The notes below the pieces were generated by a model. The model was not told the origin of the DNA and did not search any database. It was given only the letters and a program-made list of their open reading frames with translations. DNA of 64,000 nucleotides from VRUE01 sp963819755 (GTDB taxonomy: Bacteria; Actinomycetota; Thermoleophilia; Solirubrobacterales; 70-9): NCBI GenBank assembly GCA_963819755.1, contig CAWFXB010000001.1, positions 248,001 to 312,000 on the forward strand, in the 5' to 3' direction. Shown in pieces: positions 1 through 6,028 of the stretch. Every line of letters starts with the position of its first letter. Position 1 is the stretch's first letter. The position numbers and the translations under genes were made by a program.

Positions 1-1
1 G

Positions 2-199
2 GGCGAGTACCTGGTCGCCTGCTGGCTGCTCTGCCTGATCGGCCTGGCGATCGACCGGCGCACCGTTGCCAAGGGCCGCATCGGTGTTGTCCTCGACGCG
101 GCAATCGCTCTCTCGCGGGAGGAGCTGATCGCCCTCGGGTTCAAGCGCGGCCGACGGCGCGGCGGCTATGAGGGCGACTACTTCGAGCTTTCCGCGTGA
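2..199 (+). CDS. 3' end of unidentified CDS, cut by window edge
   Basis: A reading frame is open from base 2 to a TGA at 197-199 and gives 65 residues; the start lies outside the window. The visible part begins with a hydrophobic stretch (YLVACWLLCLIGLAI) that could be a membrane segment, followed by a basic tail rich in Arg. I do not recognise a family. Its last 22 bp overlap the 3' end of the facing gene. Because it lies left of the tRNA-Gly scar at 885-932, it is probably cargo of an integrated element. It could be a chance open frame, since GC-rich DNA gives many. Confidence 0.4.
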   Translation, partial: GEYLVACWLLCLIGLAIDRRTVAKGRIGVVLDAAIALSREELIALGFKRGRRRGGYEGDYFELSA

Positions 200-606
200 C
201 GGAGGTAGATCGCCTCTGCCTGCTTGGCGTATCGCTTGGGAAGGGCTCCATGTAGCTCGGCCAGGAACTCGTCGGGCTCAGAGGCCCGGCGAGCCGGCAG
301 CGCAGCGAAGAAGTGATCGACCTCGGCGTTGACCGTCCCCAGTTGCGTGGAATGGTCGCGCTCGACGCCTTCGAGCAGGCCACCGGCGACCTCCTCGATC
401 GAGGCGCGGCGAAGGTGGGTGGCGAGGCGCAGCAAGTCACCGACGGCAAGGTGCTTCTCGCGGCGGCCCCAGGGGATCGGCTCCAAGCCAAGCTCCTCGA
501 TCCCGCGAGTGATCCCGGCGGGGCTGATGTCGATCAGCTCGGCGGCACGCGAGAGGGTCGGCAGGGCGCGGACGTAGTCGGCGCGGGTTGAGTCGACGGT
601 TGCCAT
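178..606 (-). CDS. Small protein with possible helix-turn-helix, probable element gene
   Basis: This frame encodes about 142 residues. I chose the ATG at 606 because AGGAG lies a few bases upstream; an ATG at 627 is in frame but lacks a clear ribosome site. Residues about 12-45 (LSRAAELIDISPAGITRGIE and following) look like a MerR- or excisionase-style winged helix-turn-helix, with helices separated by a short turn and then a basic strand. The C-terminal half is acidic and helical, with no recognised domain. It lies between a truncated frame and the tRNA-Gly att scar, where integrative elements often carry small DNA-binding or excision proteins. Function is inferred from position only; the family is not recognised. 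Confidence 0.5.
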   Translation of the reverse strand: MATVDSTRADYVRALPTLSRAAELIDISPAGITRGIEELGLEPIPWGRREKHLAVGDLLRLATHLRRASIEEVAGGLLEGVERDHSTQLGTVNAEVDHFFAALPARRASEPDEFLAELHGALPKRYAKQAEAIYLRHAESSK

Positions 607-758
607 GGCTCCTGGAGTGTAGTGCAAGAGTTGAAAGAATTGAAAGTATCAGCGGCCGGCTCGCCGACTCGCTCAGCCTGCCGCCGGCACCCGCCCCTTA
701 GCGATGCAGCGGGGTTAATATCGATTGGCCTGCATCGCGGCGTTCTCGAAGCGGTGCT

Positions 759-781
759 GGGTAGGAACACGGGTAGGAACA
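759..781. repeat. Two 11-bp direct repeats, 12-bp period
   Basis: GGGTAGGAACA occurs at 759-769 and again at 771-781. Their position about 105 bp from the tRNA-Gly scar fits arm-type binding sites for an integrase or excisionase, but that is inference. Confidence 0.5.
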
Positions 782-818
782 AAATCGGGCCCATCGTGTC
801 CAGCATGGTCTTTCGGTG

Positions 819-836
819 TCCACTTCAAAAAGTGGA
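819..836. other. Perfect hairpin near att scar
   Basis: TCCACTT (819-825) and AAGTGGA (830-836) flank the loop CAAA. No T-run follows, so it is not a typical terminator. It may be part of the element's att structure. Confidence 0.4.
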
Positions 837-884
837 GATTTGCAGGCAAAGCGCATTGGAGAGCGGCTGGAGCTAAAGCTCAGT

Positions 885-932
885 GCGAGCTTCCCAAGCT
901 CGAGGTCGCGGGTTCGAGACCCGTCGTCCGCT
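885..932 (+). other. 3' half of tRNA-Gly(CCC): att scar
   Basis: The sequence carries an intact anticodon arm (CGAGC 886-890, loop TTCCCAA with anticodon CCC, GCTCG 898-902), a variable loop, a T arm (908-924 with TTCGAGA loop) and the 3' acceptor strand CGTCCGC (925-931) plus discriminator T. The matching 5' acceptor and a normal D arm are absent: upstream is only a short AGCTCAGT that cannot make a proper D loop. A 3'-half tRNA is the classic product of tRNA-site integration, in which the element rebuilds the intact gene at its other end. That intact copy should lie to the left, outside the window. Confidence 0.8.
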
Positions 933-945
933 TTTGTCGGGAGCC

Positions 946-1989
946 CTATTCCGACGACGACACCTGCCGCACCGCCTGTTCCAATTCGGGAATGCTCCAG
1001 GCGCCCTCGATCCGCGTGCGGATGATCCCGTGTCGGTCGATCACGAAGAGCCAGGGCTCGCTTTCCAGGCGAAATGCCTTGACCTGTGGCCGCGCTCCAA
1101 GGTTCGGGTTGTTGTCCTTGTAGATCTCCATGTGGATGAAGGCGACGCCCTTGCCCTCGGTCTGATTGACCTGTTCGGCCTCATCGACAACCGGCCCACA
1201 GACGCGGCTCTGGCAGAACTGCGGCGTGGCGAAGAGAAGGACCACGGGCTCCTTGCCGAGCACTTCGGCAAGGTCGTCCTCATGCATCTGGTCGGGCGGG
1301 ATGCGGGTGTCGATCTTGCTCAGATCCCCGCCGACGTCGGCGGCCGTCGGCGTGTGAACGCGAGGGGCGGGTTCGCCAACGTCGGGCGGGTTCGGGGGGC
1401 TCTTTGGTAAGCCAGGAGGTGGGTGGGGAAAGTGGCCGACGACCGCGCTCGGCACGATCGTCCCCTTGAGCGAGCCGCCTTCGTCGATCAGCGCCAGGAT
1501 GCGCCATTCCCCGTCCGTCCGAAACGGCGCGCCGTCGATGACGTAGACGACCTTGCCGGCCTGGGGGTCGTTGCCGGTGCTCTGGGCGATGTAGGCGGAT
1601 TCGGTTGCCAGGGATTCAACCCGGGCCGGATAGGGGCCAAACGCCTTGCCCTTTTCGCCGTGGGCGAAGTAGAGGGCGACCTTGGCATCGGTGATCGGTT
1701 CCCGCCCGGCGGTGAAGACCCCGAAGCCGTAGCGATCGCTCCCCCTGTCGAAGACCTCTCCGGTTGGCGCGACGACGAGCTTGCTTTCGCCGTCGGACTG
1801 CGCGAGCAGGCCGGTCAGCGACTTCCCCGCGGCCGAGGGAAAGTCCGTGCGCGGCGGCGCTGCCCTGCTGCTGACGCCGCTGTAGGTGCCGCTGCAACCA
1901 GAGGCGATCCCGCAGAGCAGAGCGGCGCACACCGCCATCCACGCCGACCACAGGTGTCGTGTCGGGAGCAACGTTCTTCCCTTCCCCAT
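946..1989 (-). CDS. Lipoprotein with C-terminal thioredoxin-like domain
   Basis: The protein has 347 residues. The N-terminus has a hydrophobic signal ending in a lipobox (GIASGC, Cys about residue 32), so it should be exported and lipid-anchored. The middle (about 50-230) is an unrecognised beta-rich segment. The C-terminal third resembles a redoxin or SCO-like thioredoxin fold: a strand VVLLFATPQF, then CQSRVC, later a conserved cis-Pro-like SEPWLFVIDRHG. The two Cys are four residues apart, not three as in SCO or two as in thioredoxin. It lies beside YcnI and CopC-CopD genes on the same strand, which suggests a role in copper handling or cytochrome oxidase assembly; this is inferred from context. 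Confidence 0.75.
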   Translation of the reverse strand: MGKGRTLLPTRHLWSAWMAVCAALLCGIASGCSGTYSGVSSRAAPPRTDFPSAAGKSLTGLLAQSDGESKLVVAPTGEVFDRGSDRYGFGVFTAGREPITDAKVALYFAHGEKGKAFGPYPARVESLATESAYIAQSTGNDPQAGKVVYVIDGAPFRTDGEWRILALIDEGGSLKGTIVPSAVVGHFPHPPPGLPKSPPNPPDVGEPAPRVHTPTAADVGGDLSKIDTRIPPDQMHEDDLAEVLGKEPVVLLFATPQFCQSRVCGPVVDEAEQVNQTEGKGVAFIHMEIYKDNNPNLGARPQVKAFRLESEPWLFVIDRHGIIRTRIEGAWSIPELEQAVRQVSSSE

Positions 1990-1993
1990 GCCC

Positions 1994-2701
1994 CTATGCC
2001 GTCCGGCGAGATCGGATCAACGCGGCGCCACCGGCGATCAGGCCGAGAGCGCCGACGATGAGGGCGGCGATGCCGAGGCCCTTGCTGGCGCTGTCACTCG
2101 AGCTAGAGCTACTCGTCGTTTCGCCGCCTTCGGAGGATGCCGCGGAGGGGCTCGGCGGCGCCGTCTCTGAGCCGGCAACGTCCTGAAGGATCCCGCCCGC
2201 GGCGGTGACGTCGATCTTTGGTGCCGGTTCTTCTGAGCTCGGGCCGCCGATCCAGCGCACGACTTCGCCGCTGTCGTAGTACTGCAGAACCTTGAAGGTC
2301 AATTCTTCCCCCGCCTTGCCGGGGATCTCGGTCGAGATCGGGAAGTTGAGGAACTGGCCGGGCGGGATTAGGCCCTGCTTGCCATCCCCGGTCCAGATGA
2401 CCTCGCGCACCTGTTCGGTGACTTCGCCGTCGTCGGTCTGTACTGGCTTGGCGAGCTTGCTGGTCAGCACCTTGGAAGTCCAGCCCGGCATGTATTCGGT
2501 CGAGACGTCGAGGAAGCCCGGTGGCACCTGGACGGCGAGCTTGACCGTGTTGGCGCTTTCCATCTCATTCGGCACCCGGATGTCGAGGGTGGCGAAGGAG
2601 CCGGTGGGTACCTCGTTGGGGTGCAGGCTCACATGGGCCTGTGCGGCTGCCGGCACCAGCAGCGCGAAGGCTGCCACGACGGCGAGGGGAATTCGTCGCA
2701 T
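1994..2701 (-). CDS. YcnI family copper-associated envelope protein (DUF1775)
   Basis: I start at the ATG at 2701, preceded by AGGAAAGG, rather than at an upstream ATG that would add 34 non-signal residues. The 235-residue product has a signal peptide (RRIPLAVVAAFALLVPAAAQA) and then HVSLHPNEVPTG, the start of the YcnI/DUF1775 domain. The mature N-terminal His, a following Glu and the Trp in PGWTSKV are the residues used for Cu(II) binding in this family. A Ser/Glu-rich linker leads to a single C-terminal membrane helix (GIAALIVGALGLIAGGAAL) and an Arg tail. It sits 26 bp downstream of copC-copD, the usual ycnJ-ycnI neighbourhood, so co-transcription is likely. Confidence 0.9.
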   Translation of the reverse strand: MRRIPLAVVAAFALLVPAAAQAHVSLHPNEVPTGSFATLDIRVPNEMESANTVKLAVQVPPGFLDVSTEYMPGWTSKVLTSKLAKPVQTDDGEVTEQVREVIWTGDGKQGLIPPGQFLNFPISTEIPGKAGEELTFKVLQYYDSGEVVRWIGGPSSEEPAPKIDVTAAGGILQDVAGSETAPPSPSAASSEGGETTSSSSSSDSASKGLGIAALIVGALGLIAGGAALIRSRRTA

Positions 2702-2727
2702 TTTGGGTATTCCTTTCCTGGGCGCCA

Positions 2728-4470
2728 TCAGTGGACCGGCACCTCGATCGTTTTCGCGTACTCGGTAAAGGCTGAAACCCGGACGGTGAGCGTGATCTGC
2801 CATTCCCCGCTCGCGTTCAGCAGAGCGCCGGGGATCGTGTAGTGGCCGGGGCCGGCGAGCTGCGGTTCCAACGGCAGGGAGATGTTCTTTTCGGGGAGAG
2901 CCGCGCTCGCCTCGAGCTGTTTGACCTTGGCGAACGGGGCACCGCTCTTGGCGTCGAAGAGATAGACGTGGATCTGGTTGGCGCCGACCCTGGCCGGTTC
3001 GACGCTCATCTCCAGCTGGATCGGGCCGAAGGTGCTTTCGGCCGAGAAGGGGCCGGATTGAGCGCTGATCGGGGGCGCGTAGCTGGCAAGGGCGGCGGTG
3101 ACGCCGATCACGACGACGAGCAGGGCGACCTCGGCGCGCAGGGCGCGACGCAGCAGCAGCCCGGCTCGCCCCGGCGATTCCCCGCCCGCCGCGATCCGGT
3201 TCAGCCGGGGCACCGAGCGGCGGCGGTTGTAGGCGCCGATCCCGATCAGGACCATCAGCAGGATGAACTTGACCAGCACCGCCCGCCCGTATCCGGTTTC
3301 GATCAGTGCATCGAGGCGACGGACGTAGACGTAGGCCTGGATCAGGCCGGTGAGCAGGATCGCCCCGACCGAGATCAGGGCCACCCGGGAGAAGCGCGAA
3401 AGCGCGGCGGCGAGCAGCCGGCCGCGGTCGCCTGCCTCCAGCTCCCGAGTCCCCCGCGGCGCGACGAGGAGCAGCGTCGCCAGGCCGCCCAGCCAGACCG
3501 CCATCGCGGCGACGTGGATGACGTTGACCGGGAAGTTCAGAAGTACGGGGGACTGCGTGCTGCCGTGCCCGGAGAGCGCCGGCACCAGGACGAGGTAGGC
3601 GAGCGGCGCAGCGAGGAGCAAGGCTCGGCCCGATCCGAACGATCGGCCAGCGGAGGGCCGTAGCAACACCGCGGCCAGCAGCCCGAAGGCGATCCAGGCC
3701 AGCACAGCGAGGCCCCAGATCGTGCCGAATTTGGTTTCCAGGGTCTCGCGGACGATCGTCTCCTTCAGTGCGGAGAAGCCGGAGATACCGGCGGCCTCAG
3801 CTCCCTCCAGAACGACCCCGGCGGCGGCGCTGATCGCGCCGAGGGCCGCCGCGAGAAGCGCCACCCGCCGCAGGCGCGTCGCGAATGCCCCCGCCGCCCG
3901 CGACCAGCCATCCCCGTCGCCTCCCACGAGCGCCAGCCCCGGCAGCCAGGCGAGCAGGAGGAAGGCAAGGCCGCCGGCGGCGAGCGCGATAGCCACGTAC
4001 TGGAGTCCGCGGGCAAGGCCGAAGGCGGTCTCGGTGACCGGGCCGCTGCCGGAGCCGGCCGTCAGTTCGGAGACGGTCTCCTTCGGCGTCTTGCCCGGCT
4101 TGCCGATCGAGAAGACGAAGCCGCTGGAGACGATGTGGCCGTCGGCGGAGATGACCCGGTAGGTGGCGGTGTAGCTGCCGTCGGGAAGGCCGGGCTTGAG
4201 GTGGACGCCGAGCCGCGGGCCTTCGCCGTTGGGGTGGAAGGCGTCGCCTTCGTCGACCCGCGAGCCATTGGCGTCGTAGACCCGGACCGCGCCGAAGTTG
4301 CCCTCGACCGGCTCGTCGAAGCGGAAGATGACCGCGGGCGGCTCGTGCTTGACGACCGCACCACGCAGGGGGACCGTGCCCTCGAGCTGCGCGTGTGCGA
4401 GCGCGTTCGCGGGGGCCAGGAGGGCCAGCAGGAGAGCTGCGGCCAGGATGACTGGCGCCCGGTGTCTCAC
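2728..4470 (-). CDS. CopC-CopD fusion, copper resistance/uptake membrane protein (YcnJ-like)
   Basis: The start is a GTG at 4470 that overlaps the upstream stop by one base (TAGTG), indicating translational coupling; longer in-frame readings run through the neighbouring gene and are false. The product has about 580 residues: a signal peptide, a CopC beta-barrel beginning at the mature His of AHAQLEGTVP (about residues 22-120), then a CopD domain with about eight membrane helices (about 150-450) and an exported C-terminal beta domain (about 450-580) resembling FixH/YtkA-like modules. The family binds periplasmic copper and moves or buffers it across the membrane. Downstream YcnI and the upstream membrane-anchored protein complete the probable operon. 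Confidence 0.9.
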   Translation of the reverse strand: MRHRAPVILAAALLLALLAPANALAHAQLEGTVPLRGAVVKHEPPAVIFRFDEPVEGNFGAVRVYDANGSRVDEGDAFHPNGEGPRLGVHLKPGLPDGSYTATYRVISADGHIVSSGFVFSIGKPGKTPKETVSELTAGSGSGPVTETAFGLARGLQYVAIALAAGGLAFLLLAWLPGLALVGGDGDGWSRAAGAFATRLRRVALLAAALGAISAAAGVVLEGAEAAGISGFSALKETIVRETLETKFGTIWGLAVLAWIAFGLLAAVLLRPSAGRSFGSGRALLLAAPLAYLVLVPALSGHGSTQSPVLLNFPVNVIHVAAMAVWLGGLATLLLVAPRGTRELEAGDRGRLLAAALSRFSRVALISVGAILLTGLIQAYVYVRRLDALIETGYGRAVLVKFILLMVLIGIGAYNRRRSVPRLNRIAAGGESPGRAGLLLRRALRAEVALLVVVIGVTAALASYAPPISAQSGPFSAESTFGPIQLEMSVEPARVGANQIHVYLFDAKSGAPFAKVKQLEASAALPEKNISLPLEPQLAGPGHYTIPGALLNASGEWQITLTVRVSAFTEYAKTIEVPVH

Positions 4471-5150
4471 TACCAGGCCTCCTTGGCCGGCTCGTCCTTG
4501 GATTCGTCCTCTGACCCTCGCCGCCGGCGTACGAAGAGCACCAGGGCGCCGCCCACCACCAGGAACGCGACCGCGCCGGCGATGAACGGGAGCTTGGAGG
4601 GATTGGGACTGCCGACCCAGTACAAGGTGCCGTCGATCGCCCCTTTGCGGCCGTCGATCCGCAGCGGTATTTCGTAGTCGTAGACCTTCGTTTTGCGATG
4701 CTGGTCGGTGACCTGGGGAGGGATCGCGGTCGACCCGTAATGCATCCGGTGGTCGTGCCAGAGAAAGGTGCCGTCGCTGCCGACCGTCTTCCATCTCGGC
4801 GCGGCCTTGGGGTTGGCGATCGCCGGCACTTCCGCGGTCGGGTAGCGGGTGTCGTTGAGGTAGTAGGCGGGCGAGCGTTCGTTTACCTGGACCGTCTCGT
4901 CCTTCAGCACGCGCGCATAGGGCTCGCCTTCGTAGCCGTAGATGAGGACTTCGTGGCCGTGCTGGTCGCGCAGTTCGAAGTAGGCGTCATAGGCGAGCAC
5001 TTCGAAGTTGACGCCGGGCACGTTCGGCGTCACCCGGTCGATCACCGAGCGGTAGTTGGGATTCCCTCCCGCATGCGCCAGGGCCGAGGGGGCAGGTATG
5101 AGGACGAGCAAAGCGGCAATGACGGCGAGCGCCGTCCAGTGCTTTCGCAC
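4470..5150 (-). CDS. Exported membrane-anchored protein of the copper cluster
   Basis: The protein has 226 residues: a signal peptide (RKHWTALAVIAALLVLIPAPSALA), a mature start HAGGNPNYRS, an extracellular domain of about 150 residues, one C-terminal membrane helix (LPFIAGAVAFLVVGGALVLF) and a charged tail. FLWHDHRMHYG (about residues 129-139) clusters three His and could bind metal. I recall proteins of this layout beside copC/copD in actinobacteria but no named function. It is first in the copper operon and overlaps the next gene by one base. Calling it copper-related is based on neighbours and the His cluster. Confidence 0.75.
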   Translation of the reverse strand: MRKHWTALAVIAALLVLIPAPSALAHAGGNPNYRSVIDRVTPNVPGVNFEVLAYDAYFELRDQHGHEVLIYGYEGEPYARVLKDETVQVNERSPAYYLNDTRYPTAEVPAIANPKAAPRWKTVGSDGTFLWHDHRMHYGSTAIPPQVTDQHRKTKVYDYEIPLRIDGRKGAIDGTLYWVGSPNPSKLPFIAGAVAFLVVGGALVLFVRRRRGSEDESKDEPAKEAW

Positions 5151-5203
5151 GAGTTATTCCTTTCGGTCGTGCGCGACGACCAAAGGACCCTCAGCCGTCT
5201 GCG

Positions 5204-5533
5204 CTAGAACTCGGTGAGCAGGCGCGGCGGCGGCGGGCGCTTGGCTAACGAGAAGGCCAGGAGGCCGGTGCCTCGGGGCAGCCAGGTCGCTGGAGGCCGC
5301 GAGGGGGGCGAGGCCGGCGCGGGCGCCCGCCGAGGCTTGCGGGCCCGCTTGATGGCGAGCTTGACGATCAGCCCCTCGCCAACGTATCGGCCAGCCACGA
5401 GCGGAGCGACGATGAGAAGCGCCGGGGCGAGGAAGAGAAGAACGTCAGTCGAGCCGTCGAAGGCGAGCGCCAGCGCCCAGCAGGCGGTTATCGCCAGCGC
5501 AATCCCCGCAGTAAGACGGCTCGCGAGTCGCAT
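5204..5533 (-). CDS. Small membrane protein, unknown
   Basis: A 109-residue protein with two hydrophobic helices near the N-terminus (TAGIALAITACWALALAF and STDVLLFLAPALLIVAPLVAG) and then a basic, Pro-rich cytoplasmic tail (RARKPRRAPAPASPPSRPP). No family is recognised. It lies between the ArsR-like gene and the copper operon on the same strand, separated from each by short gaps. The Pro/Arg tail is typical of low-complexity GC-rich coding sequence, so the exact C-terminus is credible but uninformative. Confidence 0.5.
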   Translation of the reverse strand: MRLASRLTAGIALAITACWALALAFDGSTDVLLFLAPALLIVAPLVAGRYVGEGLIVKLAIKRARKPRRAPAPASPPSRPPATWLPRGTGLLAFSLAKRPPPPRLLTEF

Positions 5534-5556
5534 CGGAATCAGAATGGTAGTCCAAA

Positions 5557-5588
5557 GGCGGGTCTCGATCTCGAGTTCGAGGCCCGCC
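5557..5588. terminator. 32-bp imperfect inverted repeat
   Basis: GGCGGG (5557-5562) pairs with CCCGCC (5583-5588), and the interior is a near-palindrome around CTCGAG. It lies downstream of the ArsR-like gene on the minus strand and is its likely terminator. There is no strong T-run, so a palindromic repeat element is an alternative. Confidence 0.45.
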
Positions 5589-5625
5589 GCCCACTTCTCC
5601 CTCCCCGTTGTGTGTTGGGATTCCC

Positions 5626-5925
5626 TCAGGCGCGTGCCTTGCCTGCGGCTTTGCGGCTCTTTTTCCGCCCCGATCCGTTTTCGCTCGGTTCGACCACGCG
5701 GTAGAAGTGCTCGATTGCGCCGCGGACCTGGCGTTCGTCGACGACCTTGACCAGATTGGAGCGCCGTAGCTCGGTCACGTGGTAGTTGACGGTGCTCAGC
5801 GGCGCCTGCAGCTCCAGGCTGAGGTCCTTTGGCGACAGCGTGCGGCCTTCATCGATGCTCAGCACTTCCAGGATTGACACGCGGAGTGGGTGGGTATTGG
5901 CACGAGCTAGGCGTTCCCAATTCAC
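5626..5925 (-). CDS. ArsR-like winged-helix regulator
   Basis: The 99-residue protein is almost entirely a winged helix-turn-helix: a first helix with LARANTHPLRVSILEVLS, a recognition helix in LQAPLSTVNYHVTELRRSNLV (about residues 39-59) and a wing region QVRGAIEHFYRVVE. This is the ArsR-type 'HPLRVSIL ... VNYHV' pattern. No Cys metal site is visible. A basic tail (SGRKKSRKAAGKARA) follows. It is divergent from the large secreted protein gene, with about 100 bp between the two, so it may control that gene, itself, or both. Confidence 0.8.
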   Translation of the reverse strand: MNWERLARANTHPLRVSILEVLSIDEGRTLSPKDLSLELQAPLSTVNYHVTELRRSNLVKVVDERQVRGAIEHFYRVVEPSENGSGRKKSRKAAGKARA

Positions 5926-6028
5926 AACTACCTCACTTTCGTTGACTGGGGAATACCTAAAAATAATAGCTCAGATCATCAAAATCGGGTAATCTAGCTT
6001 TATGATCGCCCAGCGGAAGGGGATTCGG
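5926..6028. promoter_or_regulatory. AT-rich divergent promoter region
   Basis: This short spacer between the ArsR-like gene and the large secreted protein gene is the most AT-rich stretch nearby (for example CCTAAAAATAATAGC, 5956-5970). It must hold the promoters for both. No clear inverted repeat for the regulator is visible. Confidence 0.45.

Larger units (their letters stand above)
607..945. other. Gene-free end of integrated element (att region)
   Basis: These 339 bases have no convincing gene on either strand. They hold two tandem direct repeats (759-781), a perfect 7-bp hairpin (819-836) and the 3' half of a tRNA-Gly (885-932). The first bases upstream of the gene at 606 are more AT-rich and are its likely promoter. 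Confidence 0.55.

Noticed and set aside
4471..4794. N-terminal extension of the CopC-CopD frame
   Set aside because: It lies inside the upstream gene in another frame and has no signal peptide. The GTG at 4470, coupled to the upstream stop, gives a normal signal peptide.
5565..5595. tRNA T-arm-like sequence (GAGTTCGAGGCCCGCC)
   Set aside because: No anticodon arm or acceptor partner is present; it is part of an inverted repeat.
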